Shown: piece by piece, positions 11,713 to 20,709 of the stretch
How positions within the stretch are numbered: position 1 is the stretch's first letter
How the letters are laid out: each line of letters starts with the position of its first letter
Source of the DNA: Saccharospirillum sp. MSK14-1
GTDB taxonomy: Bacteria; Pseudomonadota; Gammaproteobacteria; Pseudomonadales; Natronospirillaceae
Direction of reading: 5' to 3'
Length of the DNA stretch: 64,000 nucleotides
Assembly (NCBI RefSeq): GCF_003054965.1
Contig: NZ_MIES01000026.1
Location: 744,001-808,000 of the forward strand
The notes under the pieces: generated by a model
Told to the model about the DNA's origin: nothing
The model's input: only the letters and a program-made list of their open reading frames with translations
The model's database searches: none
Made by a program: the position numbers and the translations under genes

Positions 11713-12669
11713 ATGTCGACCGCAGATTCAAATCTGGCCGAATTTCATTGGCTGATGGATGTGTTGCAGACCATCGACGTGGGCATCCTGGTGGTTCGTC
11801 TCGATAACCGCATCCTGGCGTGGAACAGCTTTATGGAAAACCACAGTGGCATCTCACCGGACGATGCCATTGATCAGGATTTGTTCGAAGTGTTCCCCGA
11901 CTTACCGCGCGAATGGTTTGAGCATAAATCGCGCACTGTCGTGCAATTAAAAAACCGCGCGTTTACCACCTGGGAACAACGGCCGTATTTGCTGCGCTTT
12001 AAAAATAACCGGCCGATTACTGGTTCGGCCGAGTTTATGTATCAGAACTGCACCTTTATTCCGGTGACCAATATCCGTGGCGAAGTCGAAAGTCTGTGCA
12101 TCATTATTTATGACGTGACCGACGAGGCAATCAACAAGCTTGAACAACAGCGCACCAACGCTCAGTTAAAAGAACTCTCGCGTCTCGATGGTTTGACCGG
12201 TTTGTACAACCGCAGCTATTGGGAAAAACAGCTGGAGCAGGAATTTCGTCGTCAAAAACGCGCGGTTCAAACGACTTCTTTGATTATTTTCGACATTGAT
12301 CACTTCAAACAACTCAACGATATTAATGGCCATCTGGCGGGCGACCATATGTTGCGCCAAGTCGCCGATGTGGTCCGTAAAACAATTCGTACCAGCGATA
12401 TTCCTGGCCGTTTTGGTGGCGAAGAATTCGCGCTGATTCTGCCCGATACACCGCCAGACGATGCCGTGCGTTTAGCCGAACGGCTGCGCGAACAGGTGGA
12501 ATCGCTGGTCGTTGAAGATGAGCAAGCCGGGCCGCTTCAGGTCACCATCAGTCTTGGCGTAGCCGGCTGGCACAGCCGCTATGAACGCCATCAGGACTGG
12601 ATGGTCGAAGCCGATCAGGCGCTGTATCGATCCAAAGCCGCCGGCCGTAACTGCGTTACTCTTGCTTAA
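11713..12669 (+). CDS. PAS-GGDEF diguanylate cyclase
   Basis: A 318-residue protein. Residues ~10-150 form a PAS-like sensor (GILVVRLDNRILAWNSFME, ISPDDAIDQDLFEVFP). A short coiled segment (INKLEQQRTNAQLKELS) leads into a GGDEF domain starting LDGLTGLYNRSYWE. The active site reads GGEEF (residues 235-239), a functional variant. An inhibitory I-site RTSD (226-229) lies five residues upstream, so product feedback is expected. It should make c-di-GMP. No membrane segment is seen. It is the last gene of the receiver-CheC-cyclase operon and its 3' end overlaps the convergent helicase gene by 14 bases. Confidence 0.93.
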   Translation: MSTADSNLAEFHWLMDVLQTIDVGILVVRLDNRILAWNSFMENHSGISPDDAIDQDLFEVFPDLPREWFEHKSRTVVQLKNRAFTTWEQRPYLLRFKNNRPITGSAEFMYQNCTFIPVTNIRGEVESLCIIIYDVTDEAINKLEQQRTNAQLKELSRLDGLTGLYNRSYWEKQLEQEFRRQKRAVQTTSLIIFDIDHFKQLNDINGHLAGDHMLRQVADVVRKTIRTSDIPGRFGGEEFALILPDTPPDDAVRLAERLREQVESLVVEDEQAGPLQVTISLGVAGWHSRYERHQDWMVEADQALYRSKAAGRNCVTLA

Positions 12670-14944
12670 ATGACGGCTTAAGCAACTCCTGACGGCGGGC
12701 GTGTCGCACTGTCCAGTGCGGCGGCAGCCAGCCGTTTTGCTGGTACTGACGAAAGCGATCATCCACCAGCCAGATATCCCCACGATCACTTTCATTGCGT
12801 ACGCAGCGACCGGCTGCTTGCAACACTTTATGCAGGCCTGGAAAACGATAGGCGAAATCAAAACCGGGTTGGCCGTCAGCATCGAGCACACCACGGATGC
12901 GATCGTTCAGCTCGTTCACCTGCGGCAACCCTGGCCCAACGACCAACACACCGGTCAGCGCGTCGCCGGGTAAATCCACACCTTCGCCCAGTACGCCACC
13001 GAGCGGTGCCAGTACCATTAAGCCGCGTTCAGTGCGTAGCCGGTCCAGCAACGCCAGGCGTTCCAGCAAGGTGGTTTCGCGCCTTTGTGCGATGACACCG
13101 GGGTCATCCGCCAACTGCATTTCACAATCGGCCAGTTGCCGGTAGCTGGAAAAAAATACCAGTGCATTGCCGGGCGTACTTTGGCGAAATGCCTGAATCA
13201 GCGGCACGATTTGCTGTGGCAGTGATTGCCGGTCGCGAAATCGGGTCGACACATCGGTTACCAGCGTTACCTGAAATTGCTCGGCCTGAAAGGGCGATTC
13301 TAGCGCCAAGGGCACCGCCTCGGCTAAGCCAGTCATGGTTTGGCTGTAGTGCCAGGGGGCGAGCGTTGCGCTGAACGCCGCCACCGAATTCACCAGTTGA
13401 TGCTTTTCACTGAGCAGCCGCGCCGGGTTTAAACACAGCGTTTCGACGCCGCGTTCGGCGGGTTTTCCCTGTGCATAGCGCCAGCAGAAATCGCGCGGGT
13501 CAGAGAGTTCGTGAATGCGGATAAAACGACCGGCGTCGAAGATCAGCCGTTGCCATTCCGGCGGCGGTTCCCAGAACGGCGACTCTCGTAACAGTCGGGC
13601 GCTGGCCTGTAACCAGGTGCGCAGGCTTTGCACCAAAGCGTCCGGTGCCTGATCCGACAGGCCGGGCACCTCCGGCTGACAACGTCGCAACGCATCGCGC
13701 ACCGGACGCAGCGATTGCTTAATGCTTTCCGGCGCTTTTTGCCGAACGGCTTCGACGACCGCGCCGGTCAGTTCGGCGCTGTACATGGCGCGACCGCGAT
13801 CGATCAGGTTGTGGCTCTCATCGATCAGCACTGCGACTTGGTTGTCGATTTCTTTTAGCAGGTATGGCTGTACCGCCGTGGTGTCGTACAGATAGTTGAT
13901 GTCGCCCACCACCAGATCGGCCCACAGCGCCCAGTCCTGACTCAGGTAATAGGGGCAGATTTGTTCGGCTTCACCGAGTTCTTTCAGCGTCGCTGAGTCC
14001 CAGCGATTGCGGTCAAACAACCGCTCACGCAGCCGTTGGCGTTTGCCGAAATAATCGTTGGCATACGGACAGAGCGCGCCGTCGCAGGGCGTGTCCGGGC
14101 TCAGGCAAAGGCGATCCTTGGCGTGCAGATTAACGGTGTTGAGGCTGCCTTCATCGATTGCCAGTTGCTCAACCGTTTCCAATACCAGCGGCTGGCCGGT
14201 GGTTTTCATGGTCAGGTAATAAACGCCCTGATGATGATTTTCGCCGAGTGCTTTTAATGCCGGAAAAAGAGCCGCCAGGGTTTTGCCGGTGCCGGTGGGC
14301 GCTTCGATTAATGTCTGCCGATGTGTGGCCTGGGCTTTATAAACGGTTTCGGCCATCTGACGCTGTACCGGGCGCATGGTGGCGAACGGAAAGCTCAGTT
14401 GATTCAAGGCGACATCACGCTCGCGTCGGTGCCTGAGCAACCGTTTTAGCCAGGCATCATAACGCGCCAGCGCGGCCATGAGTTGATCGACCAGATCGAG
14501 CCGCGTGTGGGTTTCATCCTGCGGCCATTCCTGTTGAGTCTGGCTGTGAATGTAGCTGAGCCGAACGATCCATTGTTCGGGCTCGCTGTGCTGTACCGCC
14601 CACAGGCCCGCATAAAGCTGCGCCTGCAAACGGTTCAGCGCGCGGGTCGAATCCGGTAATTCTTCCGGCGGAACGCGACAGCTTTTGATTTCTTCGATGC
14701 CGTCGGGCCAGACGCCGTCAATGCGTCCCCCAACGATCAGATCAAACTCCGGTTGTTGCCACAGCAGTTCGACTTTCTGTTCGGCGCGATAATGACCCGG
14801 CCGTTTTTTCTGCGCCAGGCCGTGAATTTCCCGACCTTCGAGTGCGCTGGGGGTGACTCTGAAACCCGAGACCAGATCGCCTTCGGCCAGACAAAAATCG
14901 GCCAGGGCTCGCACCGATACTTTAAATCTGGCCCGTTCACTCAT
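12656..14944 (-). CDS. XPD/DinG-like DNA helicase with N-terminal PD-(D/E)XK nuclease-like domain
   Basis: A 762-residue superfamily 2 helicase. Residues ~1-170 form a RecB-like nuclease module (VGGRIDGVW ... IEEIKSCR, with D, E and K in the expected order). The helicase has Walker A EAPTGTGKTLAAL, a four-cysteine iron-sulfur region (RLCLSPDTPCDGALCPY ... QICPYY), box II LIDESHNL in place of DEAH, and a C-terminal motif VI-type LQAAGRCVRNESDRG. The start at 14944 overlaps the stop of the FAN1-like gene by 8 bases (ATGAGTGA), and an upstream start would intrude on that gene. The coupling points to a shared DNA repair role; exact substrate is inferred. Confidence 0.92.
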   Translation of the reverse strand: MSERARFKVSVRALADFCLAEGDLVSGFRVTPSALEGREIHGLAQKKRPGHYRAEQKVELLWQQPEFDLIVGGRIDGVWPDGIEEIKSCRVPPEELPDSTRALNRLQAQLYAGLWAVQHSEPEQWIVRLSYIHSQTQQEWPQDETHTRLDLVDQLMAALARYDAWLKRLLRHRRERDVALNQLSFPFATMRPVQRQMAETVYKAQATHRQTLIEAPTGTGKTLAALFPALKALGENHHQGVYYLTMKTTGQPLVLETVEQLAIDEGSLNTVNLHAKDRLCLSPDTPCDGALCPYANDYFGKRQRLRERLFDRNRWDSATLKELGEAEQICPYYLSQDWALWADLVVGDINYLYDTTAVQPYLLKEIDNQVAVLIDESHNLIDRGRAMYSAELTGAVVEAVRQKAPESIKQSLRPVRDALRRCQPEVPGLSDQAPDALVQSLRTWLQASARLLRESPFWEPPPEWQRLIFDAGRFIRIHELSDPRDFCWRYAQGKPAERGVETLCLNPARLLSEKHQLVNSVAAFSATLAPWHYSQTMTGLAEAVPLALESPFQAEQFQVTLVTDVSTRFRDRQSLPQQIVPLIQAFRQSTPGNALVFFSSYRQLADCEMQLADDPGVIAQRRETTLLERLALLDRLRTERGLMVLAPLGGVLGEGVDLPGDALTGVLVVGPGLPQVNELNDRIRGVLDADGQPGFDFAYRFPGLHKVLQAAGRCVRNESDRGDIWLVDDRFRQYQQNGWLPPHWTVRHARRQELLKPSFKQE

Positions 14945-16562
14945 AACGGATATACCAGACTTCGGCGTCGATGCCGGCCTGCTCAAACACGGCCAGCCAG
15001 TCGCGCTGGTTGTCCTGCAGTCGGTCGCCGGGGCCTTTCACTTCAATAAAACGGCCGCCGGTTGCGGTGAACTGAAACAGATCGGGAAAACCCGCGCGGT
15101 GGCGTTTTAAATCGAGCCAGAGGTGATTGAAAATCGCCTGCCAGTGTTGCCAGGGCAATGCGTCAAAGGCGCGCAATAGCAGTTCTTTTTCCAGCGCGCC
15201 CCAGTGCACGAACGGATTCTGGCGACCGACTTTGGCGTCCCAGTTTTCGCTGATCCATAGCCGCGCCTGATCCACCGTTACGTCGGCGTAAAGTTGTTGG
15301 CTGCTGATACCGCGCCGCGCCAAAAAATCCGCTTCGTACAAATCCGCCGGTGCCTGTTGAAACGGATGGTGAAACGCGCCGGCTACGGGCTGAAAAATCC
15401 ACCGCCAGTGAATCAAACCGAACACCCCCAACGGCAGTAAATTTTCCAGCCAGTAAGCGTCATCGAGCCGTGAGCAGACCAATTGTTCAACGCTTCCTTC
15501 GCCCTGCGGCCATTGGTGCGTTTGTTCGATCAGTACCGGCGCCGCAACCGGATCGATGGTGAGCTTGAGTTTTTTTGCCACCCGCGCTGCGAAGCGGCTG
15601 ATAAAGCGCGCTTCGGTGGCGTCTTTGGGTTCAATGCGAATGGCGTCGAGTTCTTCCTGAGCGGCAACAAAACGTTCGGCTTTGTAGTGAATGCGACAAC
15701 GGCGTTCGCGCGCCGGTGGCTGGTGGTTAGTCTGAAATAATTGCAGCGCCAGTTCCGGTTCGCCCCATTGTTCCAGCCGAAAGCCGAGCCGGTTGGCGAG
15801 GCGGTCAGCGCGGGCTTTGGCGCTGCCCAGCCAGTCGGTTTGCAGAATGGGTTTGGCGAGTCCGACCAGCGTTTCGACATCACCGGCTTCGCGCGCTTCA
15901 TAGACCGCGCTTTTCAGGTCGCCGATGAGCAGATGCTGTTCCAGTTCATCGCTGTGTTCGAACCAGCGGTTGGCTTTGCCGAGCGGATAATTCTCGTACT
16001 GAAACAGGCCGAGGTCGGAGAGCACAAAGTCGGTGAGGCTTTGGTATTCGTTGCCGAAGTAGAGCAGTTGCAGGCGGCGTAAGGTCAGCCAGTGTTGCGG
16101 TTGGATCAGCCGGTCTTGGAGTTGCCAGTCGCGCGCGCAGCGAGCGTCGTCCCAGTCTTCCAGTTCGACCAGTAGTTCGCTTTTGGGGCGTTTGGAGCTG
16201 GGTACCCAGTCGAGTTGGCGCAGCTCGGCGAGCGTCAGCAGTTGGGCAATTTCTGCAGCGGTGAGCAGCGGATCAGCGTCGAGTAGAACGGTATCGGCGA
16301 GCTCATCGATGGCGCTGTCGAGATCGGGGATTTCGGCGTAGTTCAGTTTGCTTTGCCGGAAGGTCGGACCTTTGCGGGTGTAGAGCCGGACCAGTAAGCG
16401 GGCGCTGGGTAATTCCAGGTTTTGATAGGCGCTGACAAAAGCACGGTCTTCGTCCGACAGCAGGTCGTCGTAGCGCTCGACGACGGTGGCGAGCAGACGG
16501 TCGAAGTTGTCTTTGTAGTAGCCGGTGGGCAGGTCGGGTTGTGGGACCGTTTGCTGTGGCAT
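14937..16562 (-). CDS. FAN1-like structure-specific nuclease with C-terminal VRR-NUC domain
   Basis: A 541-residue protein. The C-terminus carries the VRR-NUC active site: PDLFQF followed by FIEVKGPGDRLQDNQRDW, with the metal-binding D, E and the K of EVK. The N-terminal ~400 residues are helical with TPR-like stretches and a region (VERYDDLLSDEDRAF, LPSARLLVRLYTRKG) like the SAP-type DNA-binding part of bacterial FAN1. Length agrees with bacterial FAN1 enzymes (about 560 residues), which cut 5' flaps and interstrand crosslink intermediates. The downstream helicase is translationally coupled. No obvious ribosome binding site precedes the ATG at 16562. Confidence 0.9.
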   Translation of the reverse strand: MPQQTVPQPDLPTGYYKDNFDRLLATVVERYDDLLSDEDRAFVSAYQNLELPSARLLVRLYTRKGPTFRQSKLNYAEIPDLDSAIDELADTVLLDADPLLTAAEIAQLLTLAELRQLDWVPSSKRPKSELLVELEDWDDARCARDWQLQDRLIQPQHWLTLRRLQLLYFGNEYQSLTDFVLSDLGLFQYENYPLGKANRWFEHSDELEQHLLIGDLKSAVYEAREAGDVETLVGLAKPILQTDWLGSAKARADRLANRLGFRLEQWGEPELALQLFQTNHQPPARERRCRIHYKAERFVAAQEELDAIRIEPKDATEARFISRFAARVAKKLKLTIDPVAAPVLIEQTHQWPQGEGSVEQLVCSRLDDAYWLENLLPLGVFGLIHWRWIFQPVAGAFHHPFQQAPADLYEADFLARRGISSQQLYADVTVDQARLWISENWDAKVGRQNPFVHWGALEKELLLRAFDALPWQHWQAIFNHLWLDLKRHRAGFPDLFQFTATGGRFIEVKGPGDRLQDNQRDWLAVFEQAGIDAEVWYIRYE

Positions 16563-16609
16563 AGGGCGGAAATTCGGTTTAGTGGTGCTTGGCTTTTATG
16601 AGTACGACG

Positions 16610-16690
16610 CCTTCCGGGGCCGCTGTAAATACATCCCTGTACGCTAGACGGCAGCATCCATGCTGCCGACACCCTCATCAGGCGCCGGAT
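16610..16690 (+). repeat. Palindromic three-way-junction repeat, copy 2 (degraded outer stem)
   Basis: Hairpin 1 is TACA-TCCC-TGTA (16630-16641) and hairpin 2 is CGGCAGCA-TCCA-TGCTGCCG (16649-16668). The linkers CGCTGTAAA and CGCTAGA match the other copies. The outer arms pair only weakly here (GCCT with AGGC and a few more), so this copy looks decayed at its base. It fills the gap between the FAN1-like gene and the end of ruvX. Confidence 0.75.
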
Positions 16691-16722
16691 CTGCCCGAGC
16701 CGGTGCGTTGGTTGCTCCGTCG

Positions 16723-17148
16723 TTACTGAGAACCCAGTAAAAACGTTTCCAATATCAATTGCGCCGCAATGCTATCCACCTGCGCCTGCCGTGCCTTGCT
16801 TAAATTTTTGCCGCGTTCGCCCAGTTGTGCGCGGGCTTCGCGGCTGGTCAGGCGTTCGTCGACCGCCTCGGCGGGCAGGCCGTAACGGCCGTGCAATCGT
16901 TTGCGGAATTTGTTGGCGCGGGCGCCCATTTCGCTGTCGCTGCCATCCATATTGTAGGGAATACCGACGACAAAACCGGCCGGTTTCCATTCGGCGACCA
17001 GCGCATCGATGTCGTCCCAGTTGGGAATGCCGTCGCGGGCGCGAAGGGCGGGCAAGGGGCTGGCGGTTTGGGTCAGATGTTGACCGGCGGCGACGCCGAT
17101 CCAGGCGAGGCCGAAGTCGAAGCCCAGCCAGCGGCCGTCCTGACTCAT
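16723..17148 (-). CDS. ruvX: Holliday junction resolvase-like protein RuvX (YqgF)
   Basis: A 141-residue RNase H-fold protein: GRWLGFDFGLAWIGVAAG at the start, VVGIPYNMDGSDSEM in the middle and DERLTSREA near residue 98. It is implicated in pre-16S rRNA 5' end processing. Its ATG overlaps the tonB stop by four bases (ATGA). In Pseudomonas the order here is gshB-tonB-algH-ruvX; the algH (yqgE) gene is missing from this slot. Length and motifs are normal. Confidence 0.95.
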   Translation of the reverse strand: MSQDGRWLGFDFGLAWIGVAAGQHLTQTASPLPALRARDGIPNWDDIDALVAEWKPAGFVVGIPYNMDGSDSEMGARANKFRKRLHGRYGLPAEAVDERLTSREARAQLGERGKNLSKARQAQVDSIAAQLILETFLLGSQ

Positions 17149-18023
17149 GAGTCTTCCCGGCCGAAGCGGTTGTCGGTGCGGAATTGCCAGGTGCGGATGA
17201 TTTCCAGCTGATCGTATTCCTGGCGCATCTCCAGCGTAAAGGGTTCGAACGGCGCCGCTAAATGCACGATGCGCTGCGCCGCTTGATCGAGCACGGCGTG
17301 GCCGGAGCTGCGCGTGACCGACACATTGCCCAGACTGCCGTCGGCGCGGATGGTAACCGCCAAACGCACGTTGCCGGTCAGGCGTTGCTGACGCGCCGCT
17401 TGCGGGTAGTTCTGGTTGCCGATGCGTTCAATCTCTTCCAGCCAGCCATAAACGTAGGCGGCATCCAGCGATTGCCGGGCGGAGACCGCGGTCAGCGTCC
17501 GGGTACGCGGCGCTTTGGCCAGGTTCTGGCGGCTTTCATCGAGCATGGCGCGCAGGGTGGCGATGTCGCTGACTTGGCTGACCAGCAGCGCTGAATCGCT
17601 GGCTTGGCTGGGATCGGTGATGGCTTCTTCGCTGGGTTGATTGGCGATGCTGCGCTCGCTGTCGCCCGTTGTGGTGACCAGGGCGCGTTGGGCGTCCTGT
17701 TGCGCAAAACTGATTTGTTGAACTTCCGGTGTAGTGCGGAAAATCTGGTTGTCTTCGATCTCGGCCTGTTCCGTCGAGGTCAGCTGGGCTTTGTCTTCCT
17801 GGGTGCCGCTGCCTTGCTGGTTGGCGTCGGCCAAAAAGTCGGCTTCGTCCAGGGGTGTGCTGCGGTCACTGGCGTGTTGAGCCAGGGTGACATCCAGCGT
17901 CGGCGGTAACGGTTGTGATTCGGGATTGCTGAAGCCAATGCCGAAAATCACCAGTGCATGGAGGCCAACCGCCACAAAGAGCGTAAAGCTGAGGCGGTCG
18001 ACCGCGCCGACGCTGACCGCCAT
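17145..18023 (-). CDS. tonB: TonB-family energy transducer
   Basis: A 292-residue protein with one N-terminal membrane segment (about residues 11-31, LSFTLFVAVGLHALVIFGIGF), a long acidic and glutamine-rich periplasmic spacer, and a C-terminal TonB domain (YPQAARQQRLTGNVRLAVTIRADGSLGNVSVTRSSGHAVLDQAA). The spacer lacks the proline-rich repeats of E. coli TonB. In Pseudomonas aeruginosa the copy at this locus (TonB3) is needed for twitching motility, which fits the pil genes next door; that function is inferred by synteny. The start overlaps the gshB stop (TGATG). Confidence 0.9.
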   Translation of the reverse strand: MAVSVGAVDRLSFTLFVAVGLHALVIFGIGFSNPESQPLPPTLDVTLAQHASDRSTPLDEADFLADANQQGSGTQEDKAQLTSTEQAEIEDNQIFRTTPEVQQISFAQQDAQRALVTTTGDSERSIANQPSEEAITDPSQASDSALLVSQVSDIATLRAMLDESRQNLAKAPRTRTLTAVSARQSLDAAYVYGWLEEIERIGNQNYPQAARQQRLTGNVRLAVTIRADGSLGNVSVTRSSGHAVLDQAAQRIVHLAAPFEPFTLEMRQEYDQLEIIRTWQFRTDNRFGREDS

Positions 18024-18976
18024 CAGTTCAGACCTCGCTTGGCGGCGATGACGTCCATCAGTTTGCCGGCGATGTCGGTGTCATAGGCGTTATCGATTTC
18101 GCGGATGCAGGTCGGACTGGTGACGTTGATTTCGGTGACGTAGTCGCCAATCACATCCAGGCCAACAAAGATCAAACCGCGTTTTTTCAGTTCCGGTCCA
18201 ATGTGCTCGGCAATGGCGCGGTCGCGCTCGCTCAGCGGTTGCGCCCGGCCAGTGCCACCGGCGGCCAGATTGCCTCGGGTTTCGCCCTTAGCGGGCAGGC
18301 GCGCCAAACAGTAGTCGATCGGTTCACCGTCGATCATCAGAATGCGTTTGTCGCCGTCCTTGATTTCCGGCAGGTATTTTTGCGCCATCGTTTGCTGCTG
18401 GCCGTGGTCGGTCAGTGTTTCGATGATCACCGAGACGTTCGGGTCGTCGGCTTTCAGGCGGAAAATCGAACTGCCACCCATGCCGTCGAGCGGTTTAAAA
18501 ATGACGTCGCCATGTTCCTGGTGAAAGGCCTTCAGCCGGGCTGCATCGCGGGTGATAACGTGCGGCGGCGTAAAGTCGGCGAAGGCAGTGGCGTAGAACT
18601 TCTCGTTGCAGTCACGCAGTGCCTGCGGCTTGTTGACGATCAGTACGCCAGCTTCTTCCGCACGCTCAAGCATATAGGTGGCGTAGATGTATTCGTTGTC
18701 GAACGGCGGATCCTTGCGCATCAGAATGACGTCGAGGTCGGCCAGTGCTGAGGTCGTGGCGTCACCCAAATCGTAAAAATGCTCGGGATCGCGATGCACC
18801 TGTAACGGCCGTGTCGTCGCCAGCGGTTTGCCGTTGTCCAGATACAGGTCGGTCATCGTCATGTAGTGGATGTTCCAGCCTCGGTCCTGGGCGGCCCAAA
18901 GCATGGCCAGGGTGCTGTCCTTTTTGTAAGTCACGGCTTCGATGGGGTCCATGACGACGCCGATGTTCAGACTCAT
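18023..18976 (-). CDS. gshB: Glutathione synthetase
   Basis: A 317-residue ATP-grasp enzyme that adds glycine to gamma-glutamylcysteine; E. coli GshB is almost the same length. Signatures include VVMDPIEAVTYKKDST, LMRKDPPFDNEYIYATYMLE, VIFKPLDGMGGSSIFR, ILMIDGEPIDYCLARLP, RGNLAAGGTGRAQPL and NVTSPTCIREI. The start was set at 18976 (MSLNIGVVMD) by alignment with the family; the longer frame adds a non-homologous 22 residues. First gene of a gshB-tonB-ruvX unit, divergent from pilG. Confidence 0.97.
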   Translation of the reverse strand: MSLNIGVVMDPIEAVTYKKDSTLAMLWAAQDRGWNIHYMTMTDLYLDNGKPLATTRPLQVHRDPEHFYDLGDATTSALADLDVILMRKDPPFDNEYIYATYMLERAEEAGVLIVNKPQALRDCNEKFYATAFADFTPPHVITRDAARLKAFHQEHGDVIFKPLDGMGGSSIFRLKADDPNVSVIIETLTDHGQQQTMAQKYLPEIKDGDKRILMIDGEPIDYCLARLPAKGETRGNLAAGGTGRAQPLSERDRAIAEHIGPELKKRGLIFVGLDVIGDYVTEINVTSPTCIREIDNAYDTDIAGKLMDVIAAKRGLN

Positions 18977-19276
18977 CTGTGTGTTCGCCTTACGCGTTAA
19001 TGTGAGGGCTATGGTAATGGATGCCGTCGATAGCAAAAACAACTGCGTGCGTTTGTCTATGTGGTGGCTTGTCGCCTTGCGGTCAGCGTACCTTGAGACG
19101 GGGTTCTTATAGCGAATGCCACCGATCTGTGATACAAGAATTGACGGTTTTAGACGGAATATCCCGGCGCTTTCTGCCAGCGCTTTGACACTTGGTTTGC
19201 GCGCTGATGTGAGCTTTGATGCACCGCAGAATAAGCCGGCCCGACAACCTCAGGCAGTATTAACCTGGGCTACGCC
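18977..19276. other. Divergent intergenic region between gshB and pilG
   Basis: A 300-base gap holding the promoters of two divergent operons. A TTGACA box (19185-19190) points toward pilG, but no good -10 is found 16-18 bases downstream. No repeat element or RNA gene is seen. Confidence 0.3.
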
Positions 19277-19657
19277 ATGGATTACAGCTACGAGAGTCTG
19301 ACGGTGATGGTCATCGACGACTCTAAAACCATTCGCTTCAGTGTCAGCCGGGTATTGCTCGATGCTGGCTGTCAGGTGGTCACCGCCAGTGATGGTTTTG
19401 ATGCATTGGCCAAAATTGCCGATTCCAAACCGGATATTATTTTTCTGGATGTCATGATGCCGCGTTTGGATGGTTATCAAACCTGCGCGCTCATTAAGAA
19501 CAACAGCCGGTTTCGCGAAACGCCGGTCATCATGTTGTCGAGCAAAGACGGTTTGTACGATCAGGCCCAGGGCCGAATTGTGGGGTGTGATCATTACCTG
19601 ACCAAACCCTGTGACGATGCGGACCTGTTGCAGATTGTTCGCGATTACGTTCAATAA
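19277..19657 (+). CDS. pilG: Twitching motility response regulator PilG
   Basis: A 126-residue CheY-like receiver. Acidic residues are in VMVIDDSKTIRFS, the phosphoacceptor is D58 (IIFLDVMMPRLDGYQ), and S and K are in VIMLSSKDG and YLTKPCDD. In Pseudomonas PilG stimulates pilus extension and adenylate cyclase activity through FimV/FimL. Receiver identity is certain; the PilG name comes from position at the head of pilH-pilI-pilJ-chpA and divergence from gshB, as in Pseudomonas. Confidence 0.95.
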   Translation: MDYSYESLTVMVIDDSKTIRFSVSRVLLDAGCQVVTASDGFDALAKIADSKPDIIFLDVMMPRLDGYQTCALIKNNSRFRETPVIMLSSKDGLYDQAQGRIVGCDHYLTKPCDDADLLQIVRDYVQ

Positions 19658-19720
19658 CGAAGATACTAAGCTCCAGATAGCGGGCATGGCGCTCGCCTGG
19701 ATTGAAACAATAGGAAACTC

Positions 19721-20098
19721 ATGGCACGTGTTCTGATAGTAGACGATTCCCCCACCGAGACGTATGCCTTCCAAGGCATGCTGGAAAAGCACGGCTACGA
19801 GGTGCTGACCGCGGATAATGGCGCCGATGGAGTTGCTCTGGCGCGTCAGGAATTACCGGATGTGGTGCTGATGGACATCGTTATGCCGGGCCTCAATGGG
19901 TTTCAGGCAACGCGCCAACTCACCAAGGGCAGCGATACGGCCCATATTCCCGTCATCATCGTCACCACCAAAGATCAGGAAACCGACCGTGTTTGGGGTA
20001 AGCGCCAGGGCGCCAGCGGTTATCTGGTCAAGCCGGTGACCGAAGACCAGTTGGCTGCCGTTATTGCCGGTGCGCTGACCGGTCACACCCAGGACTGA
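19721..20098 (+). CDS. pilH: Twitching motility response regulator PilH
   Basis: A 125-residue receiver: VLIVDDSPTETYAFQ, phosphoacceptor D52 in VVLMDIVMPGLNGFQA, T in VIIVTTKD and K in YLVKPVTE. In Pseudomonas PilH acts as a second target of ChpA, countering or draining phosphate from PilG. It follows pilG by 63 bases and precedes pilI by 10. Confidence 0.94.
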   Translation: MARVLIVDDSPTETYAFQGMLEKHGYEVLTADNGADGVALARQELPDVVLMDIVMPGLNGFQATRQLTKGSDTAHIPVIIVTTKDQETDRVWGKRQGASGYLVKPVTEDQLAAVIAGALTGHTQD

Positions 20099-20108
20099 TC
20101 GCACCACC

Positions 20109-20651
20109 ATGGCGGAACTGACGCCCGTGCAACTGCTGCGTGATATGGCTCGTCGCTGTCACGCTCAGGCCGCTGAATTGCCGGAAGGGACCGATATGGA
20201 GGCGGCCTGGCACGGCATCGGTTTCCGCCTCGGTGAGCAGTCATTGGTGGTCGCCATGTCGGAAGTCAGTGAAATACTTCAGGCACCGGCGACCACGCGC
20301 TTGCCCAATGTGCAGCCCTGGGTGCTGGGCGTGGCTAACGTGCGTGGCCGGTTGATCCCGCTGGTCGATTTGAGTCGTTTTTTCGGCTTCAGTGAAGCTC
20401 GCCACCCTCGATCGGGTCAGCCGGTGCTGGTTATGGAGCAGGGCGAGCAGACCGAAGGCTTGTTGGTCGATGCACTCGACGGCGTGCAGCATTTCGATGA
20501 CGCCGATTTCAACCCCGCAACGCCCGATGTCGATGAACGCTTAAAACCCTTTATTCGCGGCCAATACCAACGTGATCAACGCCATTGGGCGCTGATCAGC
20601 CTAACCGCACTCTATGCGGATCGCCGTTTTCAGGAGGTGGCACTGTCGTGA
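20109..20651 (+). CDS. pilI: CheW-like adaptor PilI
   Basis: A 180-residue protein with one CheW domain from about residue 38 (GIGFRLGEQSLVVAMSEVSEIL, LPNVQPWVLGVANVRGRLIPLVDLSRFFG, VLVMEQGEQTEGLLVDALDGV). It couples the receptor PilJ to the kinase ChpA at the pole. Placement between pilH and pilJ matches the known operon order. Confidence 0.94.
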   Translation: MAELTPVQLLRDMARRCHAQAAELPEGTDMEAAWHGIGFRLGEQSLVVAMSEVSEILQAPATTRLPNVQPWVLGVANVRGRLIPLVDLSRFFGFSEARHPRSGQPVLVMEQGEQTEGLLVDALDGVQHFDDADFNPATPDVDERLKPFIRGQYQRDQRHWALISLTALYADRRFQEVALS

Positions 20652-20709
20652 AGCGATTGCCGTCTCCGTGCTGTCCGTGCAAGCCGATTTGCCATCCTGA
20701 GGCCCGTTC

